Origin: Brachypodium distachyon
Taxonomy: Eukaryota; Streptophyta; Magnoliopsida; Poales; Poaceae
Length of the DNA stretch: 64,000 bases
NCBI RefSeq assembly: GCF_000005505.3
Contig: NC_016134.3
Coordinates: 1,054,001 to 1,118,000 of the forward strand
Reading direction: 5' to 3'
Of this stretch, positions 46,333 through 58,129 are shown one piece after another (the stretch's first letter is position 1; the number at the start of each line of letters is the position of its first letter). The position numbers and the translations under genes are program-made. The notes beneath the pieces are model-generated. The model worked only from the letters and a program-made list of their open reading frames with translations. It ran no database searches and had not been told where the DNA came from.

Positions 46333-46539
46333 CTCTCTCTATTTCAAAATACACCTCATATAGATTTGTGCATTTGGACCAAGGCAGTTCTGGTTTCTAG
46401 TGCCTGACCACTCATATTGTGTTGATAATAAATGGATGTGAGTTGTTATTGGCTGAGTACGAGTACCAAGAAAAAAATGAGGTATATTATAGAACAAATG
46501 AGAAAAATCTATACACGTTGTGTTGTGGAATGTAGGAAG
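46333..46539. mobile_element. MITE (about 207 bp)
   Basis: The left CTCTCTCTATTTCAAAATAC and right end, inverted as CTTCCTACATTCC, give weak terminal repeats. Interior GATTTGTGCATTTGG and AAAAATCTATACAC are in inverted context, and TA flanks are present. It is degenerate. Confidence 0.55.
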
Positions 46540-47500
46540 TATCCACTAACACAGTCAAGATAAAAGTAAATAACATTTTTAACTATTGCAGAGACAACAA
46601 AATCAAACATTCAAATGTATGCAAAATTCAATAGGCCTAACAAAGTTTTTTTTTCCTGTGGAATAACACGAGATACCATGTCCTTGCAGTAACAAATTCT
46701 TAGAAAGTTAACTGTATGCTAAAGCTTAAATCACTTAGAATTTCAAATGGCTCTTGAAAACAACTTTTTTTTCATCATTGCTGTTAATAGTAAGCCTCTT
46801 GGCGTCATTAAACAAAGTTGGAAATATCTTATTTTCAGAAGTAGATGTGATGGTTAGCAAGAGCATAACCAAGGTTAGGGAGAGAAAAATACAATCTCCC
46901 TTGATGCTGATGCAGTCCACAAGAATGCGAGCAGTGCCAATTATCGGATTTGCTAACTTTGCCAAGAACATTACACTCATCTCGTGCCTATCCTATTTGG
47001 CATGCTCTAACAACGCATCCATATTCCTGAACTTTAATTATATCCTATAACTAAGAGTATCTTACGGCTGCATTCCAATCACATGAACAACAATCTTTTT
47101 GCTAAATTTGCATTTGCATTTAGTATTTGCTTGGGAATATGGGGTATTCATTTAGGACCTTGGAAACATTCGTGGAAATAGTTAAAAATAATTTTTTTTA
47201 TATATTAGCATATGGAGTGATAATTTACTCTTTACTTAATTGGCTGATCAAAGAAACTGTATTAGTAGCGACCACGTCTAGCAGCAGCAGGCAACGTCAA
47301 CACTCTGCATCCTTCTCTGCCTCGGATCCGCCGCCGCCCAGCTCATCTCCGGCCTTTGGCAACGCCGGCGTTGCCGCCCCAACCCGCGAACTATCTCCCG
47401 TGGGCTAGGTCTGCCCCTCCCCTCCACCCTCGGCTCCCCGTCCACCGCGCCGAGCGGCGAAGCGAGCAGCTGAGGTCGGGATTGCCACCTGAGATTGTTG

Positions 47501-48526
47501 ATGGAGCAGCGGCGGGCAGAATCACCAATTCCTGCTGATGGAGCAGCGGCGAGCAAGCTGGAGGAGCTGGAGCTGCCTACGCTGGACCTTGAGGAGGAGT
47601 CCGGTCTGACGGAGGCGCTGGCGGCGGCGTGCCGGGATCTGGGCGTCTTCCGGCTGGCCAACCACGGCATCCCGGCAGACCTCTCAGACCGCTTATTCAG
47701 TCTCACCCGCCATCTCCTGGAGGAGCCGGACGCGGAGAAGAAGGCCAAGCTCCCGGGCTACTTCTCGGGCACGCCCGCGCTCTCGCTCCGCGTCAAGGAG
47801 CTCAACTGGGTCGAGGGATTCCACGTCGCCCCCGCCGCCGCTGACGCCGATCCTGATCCCACCGCCGCGGACGACGACATCGGCGGCGAGTTCGGCTCGT
47901 TCAGGGAGGTGACGGCGGAGTACGTGTCCCGCATGGCGCGGATCGCACGCAAGCTGTTCGACGCAATGGACCTAGGCCTGGACGCGTCCCAGAGGGCATC
48001 CTACCTTGCCGAGCACGACGGCACCTTCCGCGCGTACCGCTACCCGGCGTGCCCCGCCGGCGGCCACATCGGGATGGAGGCGCACACGGACAGCTCCGTG
48101 CTGTCCATCCTGAACCAGCAGGACCTGCAGGAGAGCAGCCTGCAGGTGCTGCTGCGGCCGCAGGGAACGTGGCGCAGCGTGCAGCCCGTGGAGGGGACGC
48201 TGGTGGTGAACATCGGCGACATGATGCAGGCCATCACCGGCGACGCGTACCGGAGCGTGGAGCACAGGGTGGTGCCGCTGCCGGACACCGACCGGATGTC
48301 GCTCTGCTACTTTGCGTTCCCGCAGGACGACGCCGTCATTTCTGGTTGTGGTGAGGATGATGGGGAGAAGGGAAGCTGTTATAGGCCATTCAGCTACAGG
48401 GAGTTCCGGGAGCAGGTGCAGGCTGATATCAAGGCCACCGGCGCCAAGGTCGGGCTCGCCCGCTTCCGCCGTGGAGCCTCGGCACCTGAATTGGCGTCGG
48501 CAATTGGAACTGAAGCCGGCCTTTGA
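47501..48526 (+). CDS. 2-oxoglutarate/Fe(II)-dependent dioxygenase (341 aa)
   Basis: This is an intronless gene. The N-terminal DIOX_N part (ELPTLDLEEE...GVFRLANHGIP) precedes the 2OG-Fe(II) oxygenase core. Iron ligands are His195 and Asp197 (EAHTDSSVL) and His255 (SVEHRVV). The 2-oxoglutarate-binding pair is Arg265/Ser267 (DRMSLCYF). Length and layout fit the plant DOXC class, which includes gibberellin oxidases, flavonoid enzymes and others. The SLQVL...VVNIGDMMQAITGDAYRSVEHR stretch resembles gibberellin oxidase-like members, but the substrate cannot be assigned. A remnant of its 3' flank exists at 39250-39640. The ATG at 47501 lies in TTGATGGAGC and no better start is seen. Confidence 0.88.
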   Translation: MEQRRAESPIPADGAAASKLEELELPTLDLEEESGLTEALAAACRDLGVFRLANHGIPADLSDRLFSLTRHLLEEPDAEKKAKLPGYFSGTPALSLRVKELNWVEGFHVAPAAADADPDPTAADDDIGGEFGSFREVTAEYVSRMARIARKLFDAMDLGLDASQRASYLAEHDGTFRAYRYPACPAGGHIGMEAHTDSSVLSILNQQDLQESSLQVLLRPQGTWRSVQPVEGTLVVNIGDMMQAITGDAYRSVEHRVVPLPDTDRMSLCYFAFPQDDAVISGCGEDDGEKGSCYRPFSYREFREQVQADIKATGAKVGLARFRRGASAPELASAIGTEAGL

Positions 48527-49094
48527 ATCGACAGGAGGTTTCTCTTCCGTCCTGCAGTGGAACCTCCCTGGCTGTCCAACCCGGAACATCGATGGATTAC
48601 AACTTTTTGGAGGAAGTTCCTCTTTTGATTTATTTATTTATTTATTTTGGGGGGGGGGAGGGGTGGAGAAAGTTTCTCTTCCGTCCGCAGCATCGCCATT
48701 GCCATTGTGGAGCAGCTCATACTTGTGTACCTGTCGTGTGAGATGTGGCCGACTGAGATGTGTATGGTACTATCTACCAAACCTGAATTTCTCCACAAGC
48801 TGGATCGGTGGATCATGTGTATGAATTACTGTAAGCTTGTAGCATTTTCAAGCCTTATTAAACCGAGCTTAAACTTATTCTTAATGTGTGTTTGACTGAC
48901 TGTTGATTGTTTACTCACTTGAGCTAGGGTTGGTCTGAAGTTCGAACTATAGTGCTCTAGGAGCTGTTGTTTTGGAAAATAAACTCTACATGCAATTTTG
49001 ATCACTGATGTAATACTTTAACCTATGTACTGAATCCAACAAAATTATATGTTATGAAACTACCCTTAGAGATGAATTTATACACATGATTTTC

Positions 49095-49328
49095 ATCAAG
49101 GACAGCGACATGGTCGTTGTCTCCGTGAAGCCGCAGATTGGTAAGTAGCAGCATCCAATCCCCAGATGAATTTCTCACTGCAGGCGGTTAAAGGCTTCAG
49201 AGGACATTATGTGATGCTTTGCCTTAAAATCACAGTGAAGCAGGTTCTAGTCGAGCTGAAGCCCTTGCTGTCGGAAGAAAAGCTTCGGGTGTCCATTGCT
49301 TGCTGTTATCAAGACGAAAGATGTGCAG
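49095..49328 (+). pseudogene. Pyrroline-5-carboxylate reductase (P5CR) two-exon fragment
   Basis: 49095-49140 encodes IKDSDMVVVSVKPQI up to a GTAAGT donor. After an intron, 49236-49328 (acceptor CACAG) continues VKQVLVELKPLLSEEKLRVSIA. This matches the Rossmann-domain SVKPQ...LLSEEKLLVS core of P5CR, the last enzyme of proline synthesis. A one-base insertion around 49301-49308 then shifts the frame, and the exon is 93 nt where 92 would keep phase. The intron is retained, so the fragment came from genomic DNA, not from an mRNA copy. No other P5CR exons are seen nearby. Confidence 0.8.
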
Positions 49329-49555
49329 GTCAGATACTCAATTTGATTTTCTAAACTCATGACTTATTCTGAGTTTTTCTTCCTGGCAGAGATTTTATAT
49401 TACTGGGTAATGTTTTAGTAAATGTTGGTATTATAACTGAACACTTGCATACTATTTTAGCATGATTGGAGTTCTCAAGCTTTTTTGCTCCATGGCGAGG
49501 GAGTTTGGGTTGCTGATGTTAGTGATGTGGTTCGGCAGAGACGGCTGAAGCAAAA

Positions 49556-50340
49556 GCTCAATTGGCCCCCTGCCAATAGAATTGGCAGAAATGACCCCCT
49601 CCAGAATGAAATGGCAAAAATGGCCAGGCGGAAGGCCCGAAATATGCCACGTAGCACTTCGTGCGAATGGAATTGGAGAAAAGTTCTTAACTCCAATTGT
49701 GTTGGAGGAAGGGCCTTCCGCCAATGCATGGACACTTTAGGGCAGCCGGGCCCATCCGATTGATTTTCTTTTTCGTTTTCTTCTTATACTTACTCGTTCT
49801 GATATTTTTAAAATTTATTTGAAGATCCAAACGAACTCTGATATTTATAAAATTTTGAGGATAAGTTTAAAATGTTATTATCCACCTACGGTAAAATTTT
49901 AAATTATTTTGGAGCAATTTCGAAATTCTGGTATTTATTTGAATTCAAATCTTTTTTAATTCAAAATTGCTCCAAAATAATAATAAAAAATACTGCAGGT
50001 GGGTAACACCATTCTAAACTTACCTTCAAAATTTCATAAAGATCGAGTTCATTTGATCTTCAAATAAATTTACAAATATCAAAACAAATCAGTATAAAAA
50101 AACGAAAAGTAGAACAATCGTGCGGGCCCGTTTGCCCTAAACTGCCCATGCATAGGTTTTACGCCAATGCAATTGAAAATAAGGCCCTTCCTCCAATGCA
50201 ATTGGATTTAAGTATTTTCCTCCAATGCCATTGACAAAAATATGACGTGGCGTCTTCTGGGCTTTCCTTCAGGTCATTTTTGGCATTTCGTTTGGAAGAG
50301 GGTCATTTCTAGCATTTCCGTTTGTAAGAGGGCCAATGGT
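49556..50340. mobile_element. Foldback element with ~390-bp inverted arms
   Basis: The two halves are inverted copies around GAATTC near 49943. Examples: AATTGGCCC at 49560 against GGGCCAAT at 50330; GGAGGAAGGGCCTTCC (49704) against GGCCCTTCCTCC (50182); GGGCCCAT/GCCCG near 49747 and 50125. Outer flanks are GAAGCAAAA (49547-49555) and GGTGCAAAA (50338-50346), a possible 9-bp target duplication with two mismatches as for Mutator-like elements. It contains no protein gene. Confidence 0.85.
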
Positions 50341-50920
50341 GCAAAAATTTCAAGATGGCTGCTAGCCTGCTACTGAGAACTATGACAAGCATGTTTGAAG
50401 TTTATTCAGCGCAATTGGAAAAGTTTGGACAGCTGAAGAGAAATATTTTGATACGATAACTGTCTCGAGGTATGTAGCCGATTTTATTAAAAAACTTGTG
50501 TGGAAGATTGTTTAACTGCATATAATGTGGTGGTCATTTCGAATTTCGAGAATGGGCATAAATTTCCATTTTATTTGGATTCAGTGGTAGTAGTCGAGCC
50601 TAGATAGATTGGGAGTATGACTCGTTGGAACTTATTGCAGCAGCGGGGAGATCCATGTGAGACGCTGTATGTAGATTGGGCCCGGTTTTGAATTAATGGC
50701 CCCGTTAGTGCTTCCGTCTTTTGGGCTCGAACTGCAATTGGGTTACCTAGAGAGGCTAGAGTGACCAAGCATCCTCCTACATGGGCCTGTTTGGTTTCCA
50801 GCAGCCGGGGAAGCTATTGCTGCATGGTTCTGTCGGAAAAAAAAATTACTTAGCCAAGCAAAAGTTCTTGGTCAGCTTTTAGCTAGCTCAGAGATTCGAG
50901 GCAATGGCACATTCCACCGA

Positions 50921-51059
50921 TTTAGCTAGCTATACCTCAGAAGAGATCTCGTTATAAGATGTTTTAGCTAGCTATACCTTATAAGATCTCTTCTGAGATT
51001 CTCTCTTCCGTATTATAAATATGTGTCTATTTAGCTAGCTATACCTCAGAAGAGATCTC
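50921..51059. repeat. 30-bp direct repeat with internal inverted copy
   Basis: TTTAGCTAGCTATACCTCAG plus AAGAGATCTC occurs at 50921-50950 and 51030-51059. Between them, around 50963-50998, lies a related copy ending in the inverse complement GATCTCTTCTGAG. It could be footprints of repeated local duplication. Confidence 0.7.
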
Positions 51060-53277
51060 CTCACCTGGGGATTAGCACAGTAAACACGAACTGACTAGTA
51101 CTAGTTGGCGATAACACGCGCGCTGTCCCCATTGCCCCTTGGGCCGGTACTACCCCCTGCCCCCGTAGCTTCTAGCTCTAGCCTAGCTTCCTGCCATGGA
51201 ACTGCAAATTCAATGCAGGAGTACACAGATGGGCATTGCATCAATGCGGCCCCAAGAGAGGAAACGACAGGGCCAGGCCAGACCATGCCAGGCCGGGCAG
51301 CTTTCTCTCTCGGGTCGATGGATGTGACCGGGACGGCCATGTGTGGCAGCTCGTGGAGGCGGACGTGCGTACACAAGTTTGCCCTTCTCTGCTTTGTTTC
51401 TGTGCTGTACCAGCTGCATCCCTAAGACGCGTAGGCCTGTCAGGCAGAAGCAGAGCGAGAGCGTAGCCCGTTGCGCTGCATGGGGGTGCTGCTCGGGTCG
51501 GGCTTCTTCTTCCCCGGCTCCCAGCATGGTGAAAGTTGCGCAGAAGCTACTAATAAAAGGTATCAATGGCACTACGCACATGACATCACAGGAGACCCCA
51601 TGCTGGTCAATTTCCTGATTCTTCAGCGATAAGAGATTTTTAAGAATTAGATACAAACATGCATCGGATAAATTCGAGTCAAGAATTTAACATCGGAGGG
51701 AGTAAAAACAGAGAGAGAACTATACATGGATTAGCAGAAAATTAATACTTCCCTCTGTCCAACAAAAGACGTCTCGAATTTGTCAAAATTTATATGTATC
51801 TAAACATGACTCAGTGTATATAGATACATTTAACTTTAAATTTAGTGAGAATTGAGACATCTTTTGTCCAACGTACCATCATCGCCGGTTATGTACCGTG
51901 CGTGCTCACAGATAGACGATCTATCTCTATCTATCTCCACGTTTTTGGAACGAACGCGCGCGTGCCTGCGCAAGGCTGCTGTACGTGCTGTGCGTCCCAA
52001 CCGGACCAGCTTGTGCTGTTGCTGCAATGGTCAGCTCTCTGTCGATCGGCACACTGCTCTGCTCTCCCCTGTCATCACATTTTATAATCTTACACCGCGT
52101 CGCATCTCTCTCTCTCGTTTTCTACTCAGACAGCACCCTCTTGGCCTCGTCTTCGCAGCAATTAACCAACAGCAAACAAACAAACCACGTCTATCTTCTC
52201 TGCGCCCTTCCATACGAGGAACAGTGACTCTGAGGAAAAAGGAAGACCGAGAAAGAGAGAGTTTTTCAGGTTTTTTCCTGGCCCGACGAGGGTTTCCTGC
52301 TAAATTCTTTGTGGAAGCTCCTGCCGGATTAAGCTCAGCAGGTTGTGTCCGGATATTATAATTAAGCTCGATCTGCTCTGCAGTAAACTAGGACTCCTGC
52401 CTAAACTGACCAAGCAGCGGCCATTGATTTTGCTGCGGACTGTCACGCCACTCCCCGGCAAACCCCAAACCACTCCGCAAACCACCTTAGGCCACGTCAC
52501 GTCTAAGACAAAAAAACAAGCTCGATGAGAGGACACAGACGACGTACGCAAGAGACAGGGTCAACGAGCCATTGATGGAAAACGTAGTACCACAGGCCCG
52601 TTGTGAAACGGACACCTCCAAAACACCGGCATGTGACTCACGTCTCTAGCGATTTTAGTCTAGTCGTAGCTTACTTCTTTACACAACACACAAACACTCT
52701 ATTTCATCCTTAATCAGTTCGGTGTCAGAATTAACCTTTCAGCGCACAAACGTTTTTCCTTAACCACCATACGCTCTACACGGGCATGTTTGCACATGGG
52801 CAGTGGTCAAAGACGGCTCTACCGATCGACCAGTACTAGTCAAAACTGCAAGAGTCAACCTTCCTGGCAAGTCAATATCGATCTCACAACAACTCTAGCT
52901 AATTTTTCCATGCCAAATAGTTTTGGCATCAAGGACGTACTCCTGCTAGCTACTAGCACATGCCAACAGTTGAACTCGATTTTAGATTAGATCGATTAGC
53001 AAGCTAGTACAAGGGTACGCGGAGTACCTAATTTTGGACGTACTGGTAGCACCAGTTGATTATACGATTACAACGGCTAGTGCGAGCTTAGGTCACTGAA
53101 TGCCTGCATGCACACGCTAGCTGAGCTACACTAAATAGAGCTACTAGGAGTAGTAAGTAATTAGTGATTGCGGCAGGGTAATTAACAGCACTATAGATGG
53201 GTTAACCGTAGAGTAATTACGGCGTTCGTTTCTCTCTCTCTCTCTGTCTCTCTACGGCTGCCGCTCGTCGATCCGGC
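51060..53277. other. Intergenic upstream of foldback, downstream of AGC kinase
   Basis: It contains a MITE (51748-51875), a short right half of another MITE (51648-51704, ending CGGAGGGAG) and otherwise unstructured sequence. Short open frames here have no recognisable domains. The 3' UTR of the minus-strand kinase gene ends within it. Confidence 0.45.
51748..51875. mobile_element. Stowaway-type MITE (about 128 bp)
   Basis: CTTCCCTCTGTCCAACAAAAG at the left pairs with CTTTTGTCCAAC at the right, interior GTCTC/GAGAC arms included. The right terminal GGAGGGAG is lost. Same subfamily as 24623. Confidence 0.75.
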
Positions 53278-54811
53278 TCAGAAGAGGTCGAAGCGGCCGG
53301 GCTCCGGCCGCGGCGGCGCCTTGCACGACTGCGACCGCCGCACCGGGCCGCCGCCGGGGACGCTGGGAACCAGGGGCGGGCGCGCGGACCGGAGCAGCGC
53401 GAAGTTGACCCCCCTGAAGAACCGGTGCGCCTTGACGTCGGCGGCGCCCCGCCGCGCCCCGAGCCTCGCCGCGGGGTCCTTGGCCAGCAGCCGCGCGATG
53501 AGGTCCCTCGCGTCCGCCATGGCGGCGTCCATGGCTCCGCCGCAGAGGGAGCCGGAGGGAGGGAAGGCGAGGGGGGCGGAGACGACGTTGCGGAGGGTGG
53601 CCTCGTTGTCGGCGCCGGCGAAGGGGGTGCGGCCGTGGAGGAGCTCGTAGAGGAGCACGCCCAAGGCCCACCAGTCGACGGCGGCGCCATGGGTACCCCC
53701 GGAGGCCACTTCTGGCGCCACGTACTCGTGCGTCCCCACCAGCGACCTCGACCTCGCCGCCACCGGCTCCGCCACCACCATCCTCGGCTCTCGCTTCTTC
53801 CGCCGCCGCCGCGGGAAGCAGCTGGTCGCCGGCTGCTCGTCCTCATCGTCATCGAGGACGAAGGGCGATGAGGAGGACTGCAGCGAGAGGTCGAAGTCGG
53901 TGAGCATGACGTGGCCGTCGGCCCGGATGAGCACGTTCTCCGGCTTGAGGTCCCGGTACACGATCCCCATCATGTGCAGGTACTCCAGCGCCGCCAACAC
54001 CTCCGCCGCGTAGAACCTGCAACGCACGCACGAAAGGTGTTCGACACGATGTCACCACCCCGCCCGCAAACCTCCGAATCCATCCATGGCGAGCACAACT
54101 AGCAAAGTTTCGGGTGATTAATTACCGGGCGGAGGGGAGGGGGAGGCGGCGGCGGCGGAGGAGGAGGGAGTGGAGGTCGCCGCCGGGGCAGAACTCGGTG
54201 ACGGCACAGGAGAGGTGCGGCGCGGCGTCGAAGTCGGCGAAGAGGGTCGGGAGGAACGGGTGGTCCAGCCGCCGCAGGATGCGCCGCTCCCGCTCGGGTT
54301 TCTTCTTCCCCGCCAGCCGCCGCCGGTCCACCACCTTCATCGCGTACACGCACGGCGGGCTCGAGCTCGAGGTCCCGCCGTGGGGGAGGAGGAGGCGGCA
54401 GAGGTAGACGGTGCCGATGTCGCCGCCGCCCACGCGCCGGACCAGCTTGAAGTCTGCCGGACCGAGCGGGGATTTCAGGGAGGCCGCGCGGATGGCGGCC
54501 CAGGCTGGGTCGGACGAGCGGTGCGGGCGGGCCGGTGACGCGAGGGAGGCGGAAGGGGAGCTGGAGAAGGAGAGGCGGGAGAGGCAGCTGGAGCAGCGCG
54601 CCAGGCTGCGGCCGCTGCTGCTGCTGCTGCCGGAGCTCAGGCTCGAGTTCGGCGCTCCCCCCGCCGCCGTCGTTGAAGAAGAAGACGCTGTCTCCGCGTC
54701 CGACAACGACTCCTCCGCCGCCACGGCCACCACCGGCGGCGACAACCCTAGCATCCCCTCCTCCCTCGCCGGCTGCGGCGGCGGCTTCCCGAGACCCGAA
54801 GCGGCCACCAT
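53278..54811 (-). CDS. AGC-VIII protein kinase, WAG/UNICORN-like (2 exons, 474 aa)
   Basis: Exons are 54126-54811 and 53278-54016 (CG|GTAATT ... TTGCAG|G, in phase). A Ser-rich N-terminus (about 1-95) precedes the kinase: glycine loop [12 protein letters not shown], lysine in [19 protein letters not shown] and DFDLS. DFD in place of DFG is the hallmark of plant AGC-VIII kinases. A basic insertion with RRRRKK lies between subdomains VII and VIII, followed by GTHEYVAPE. The C-terminus ends RFDLF, a possible FxxF PDK1-docking motif. Related kinases (PINOID, WAG, D6PK, UNICORN) phosphorylate PIN auxin carriers or control planar growth. The exact subgroup is uncertain. The start at 54811 is preferred to an upstream in-frame ATG at 54979 because a TATA box at 54919-54925 lies between them. 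Confidence 0.9.
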
Positions 54812-54918
54812 CGACAATAATACCAGGTGAGGTTTCTCTGCCTCGTAGAGCCCACCAAAAGCTTCTTCTTCTCGGCCTGCTCTGCTTTTTGGACGCTCGC
54901 CTGGGCTCCCTCCGGGCG

Positions 54919-54925
54919 TTTTATA
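54919..54925 (-). promoter_or_regulatory. TATA box of the AGC-VIII kinase gene
   Basis: TATAAAA on the minus strand lies 108 bp upstream of the ATG at 54811. A start site about 30 bp downstream would give a ~80-nt 5' UTR and exclude the upstream ATG at 54979. Confidence 0.65.
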
Positions 54926-56802
54926 CCAACGGCTTGAGAGAGAGACGCCTGGGAACAAAAGCACGCGAGCTGCCCCCACGCTAGCTCGCTGACAACGCGG
55001 GCCCGCAAGACATATCTAGCCTGGGCGCCTGGCACGTCCACGTGGCAGGTCACAGGGGATCCGAGTAGGCCCGTGAGCCTGCCACGGCTGCCCGCGTATA
55101 TATAGGGGTAGATCCGTCATTTCGCAGCGCCGCAAGCTACTGTACTCGTCTTTGGTAAACAGAAAAAAAGCTACTGTACCCGGTTTTTTCAAGTTTTACT
55201 GCGCACGCAGTAACTGGAGTTTGAACTGGGCAGAGGTCAATGCGGGATCCGCCACGTGGAGCGCGACAGCCAACAACCGGACAACGGGGCGGAGGTGTCT
55301 CTGCCGGACTCCCATTGTGAATTTTTTGCAACTGGCTCAAGCTTTCGTTAAAAATGGAAAAATTATTGACAAAAATAGTCTGGCGGAACAAAGCGACACG
55401 TGGCTTTTCTTTCAATGGTATTGGCGGAATGCACTGTAAACATAGTGTAGCAGTGTTTTGTGTATTTAGCTATATGTGCTAGGAAGCGCTTCTGCCTCCT
55501 TCCACCATTTCCAAATGGCCATGCTTTTCGTCAAGCGATTTTTGCCAGGCCAAAACGTCCGCAGGAGGCCAATTGAGCAAAGAAACAGCTCCGTGCCCAA
55601 ACGGTGGATAAGATGGACGTATACGTGTTCTTGGAGCTTTCGTGGCTCGTCCGGCCGTCGACAAGATATATAGATAGATCTAGGACGGTGACATTGTCTT
55701 CTGGTACAACCCTGTTGCAGATGAGGGATTGAATTAATTAACTTGGACTACCTTTTGCTTACTTTGCACACCCCTCAGGCATGCGAGAGTCGGACATGTA
55801 TTATCGGAATGCTTTGTGGTGTCGACCTCTGGCCAATTATTGGTTGCCAAAGCACTGTAAGGGTGAAAATTAGCGGCGAAAAGAAGTTGGTGAATAGCTG
55901 ACAGGCAAACCGTTTTCTAATTAAGCTACTCCTATCTCTAACCTAAGTGCATTTCCTATCATTATTTGTTCACCTAAACTCGTCAATTTCTAGATCACTT
56001 CTCTACCTTGAAGGCAGATAAAAGACCGTTTTTTCGTCATCTTCGTATCTTTTTACTCTTACCGTTCATATAAGTGTCTATATACGTGTGTATCCAGACA
56101 AATTAAGTTGCGTACTTAATATGGAATAGATGAAGTACATGGGTATAGATATTGACCATGTGCTAGCTAGTGTATAAACAACAAGTGTGTGCATACAGAA
56201 GCAAAGTGTGCAGTTAAACCCGCACTAATTATCGGTGTTTTGACGATCGAGCCAGGGTAGCTTGTAGCATACGTAACCGGATATGGAAGCGGTTATTTGC
56301 ATCGACCGGTACTCATGTCGGCGAGCTTTAGCAAAGCTAGGCAAATAATGTCAACATTCATGACACGGCAGTAATAATTAAGTATTAATCCCCGGTTACC
56401 TAAACTCCAAGCCACCATTATCGTTGATTCGTCAATGTGTGCATAGAGCTAACTGGTACTAGCATCTGTACACGACTCCAGGTACGGCTAGCTGGGCGAG
56501 AGTCAAATTGCTCGGACTTTAATTAAGCATGCATCATGTACGGTTAGCCTTTGATTTTTTTTTTAATTCGCATGGCTAGAATATAAGATCGCTCGATCAG
56601 AGGCCGGATGCATGATGGAACTATTGTCAATGATCCAACTTTTTTTTTAAAAGATATCACATGTGATGCATTCAACGCCGGAAGAGAGTACAGAAATTAA
56701 CCCCATAAAAAAAAGCCAAAACAAGCAAAACTACAGAATTACCCTAATCTCACATCAGACGAGGAATAATTTCACCACAACTGATTGCAATTAAGAAAAC
56801 TA

Positions 56803-56915
56803 CTCACCCTGATCCTAAATTCTTGACTTAAATTTGTCCAAATATGAATGTATCTCTTCTTAAAAAGCGTTTAGATACATGTAATATTTCGACAACAATT
56901 TAGGATCAAATGGAG
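56803..56915. mobile_element. Stowaway-type MITE (113 bp)
   Basis: CTCACCCTGATCCTAAATTC at the left is inverted at the right (CAATTTAGGATCAAATGGAG), flanked by TA. It has the same interior as 26974 and 37218 but in reverse orientation. Confidence 0.85.
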
Positions 56916-57772
56916 TACTGTACAAGAGAACAAGGATAATGATGAAGAAGAAGATTGCAAGAAGTTTGTCATATTTACCTGCCGATCGATACAGAAAATG
57001 CTTATGCAAAAGAAGGAAATTAAAGCCACGAGCTTTTTCAGAAGCTTCCACCAGATTAATATAAGTAGTGCAGTAATATTGTACTGCAATTGCCGAAGCA
57101 GGAAATTAAATTCGGTATGCTAGGCCTTGTTTTTAAACCAGAAGTAGCACATATTGGCAGCATGCATATGCATGCATCAGTACGACTATACTTGATTATA
57201 TATTCTGGACTTGGCGTCACTAACAACATCAGTCAATTGATTAGCACCTTTGGTGCAAATCTGTCTGCCTAATTGCCAACAAAAAAGTATACACTCAAGT
57301 CGCGCCAACGATAAGCTCGTTTGCCTTTAATCAATTAGCATATGTGTATCAAAGTTGGCATGCATATAGTATCATACATGCATGCATCTAGAAGCTAGCA
57401 GCTTCGAGTAACGGTGTATATATAGTCAGGGACTATAGTCAGAGACCAAGATCTCAAGTTACTTAAAACTAATCCCAAGAAACCTGGAGAATCTTGAGAG
57501 AGTTAGAGGAAATTGCAGTACTCCATGTGTTGGTAGGGGAACATGAAGGAAGGACAGGGCGCACGGCGACGACGTTGCCCGGGCCCTGCCGGCCGTTGGT
57601 AGTATCACTATCACCTTAGAACCTTACAGCAATTAAGCAAAGCATCACTTGTGTCTGCAACTAATTATTTGTTAATTATAATGTCTACGGAACCTAAAAT
57701 TCTTTAATTGTCTTGCATGCTCTTCTTTTCTATATATCTACTATGTACATGTGCGCTTAATATTCAGTGCTA

Positions 57773-57886
57773 CTCCCTCCTTTCATATTAAGTGATTCAA
57801 ATTTCTCCAAATATTGATGTATCATCTATGCTTAAAAACATCTAGATACATGTAATACAAAGTCACTTGATACGTGACGGAGGGAG
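57773..57886. mobile_element. Stowaway-type MITE (114 bp)
   Basis: CTCCCTCCTTTCATATTAAG at the left and TGATACGTGACGGAGGGAG at the right are imperfect inverted ends. TA is present on the left flank and mutated to CA on the right. Confidence 0.8.
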
Positions 57887-58129
57887 CAGTTTAACTGGCC
57901 TTCCATAATGGCAAGTCGATCTTGGACTTGCTCACATGCTTGCATGGCATACAGAAAGTACCTAAGGCTAGGTAGCTATGTAATTTCGATCCATGTGTCA
58001 TCTATTTAATCTATGTTTCGAGTCTCGATTATGTACGAAACAGAGTATTAATTTGATAGCAGTTGACGAATTCATTAACTTGATATTAATTAGGTTCTTG
58101 ATTTAAAGGTTAAGATGCGTGCATTTATA

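Larger units (their letters stand above)
45272..47500. other. Intergenic between NLR and dioxygenase
   Basis: It contains a Tourist MITE (45993-46266) and a second MITE (46333-46539). The last ~220 bp (47280-47500) are GC-rich and are the likely 5' UTR and promoter of the dioxygenase gene. Nothing else is recognised. Confidence 0.5.

Noticed and set aside
50770..50830. A second Harbinger end (GGGCCTGTTTGGTTTCCAGC)
   Set aside because: It resembles a TIR, but no partner end or TWA duplication could be found nearby. At most a relic.
54811..54979. N-terminal extension of the AGC kinase
   Set aside because: It would require transcription upstream of the TATA box, and the extra residues look like translated 5' UTR.
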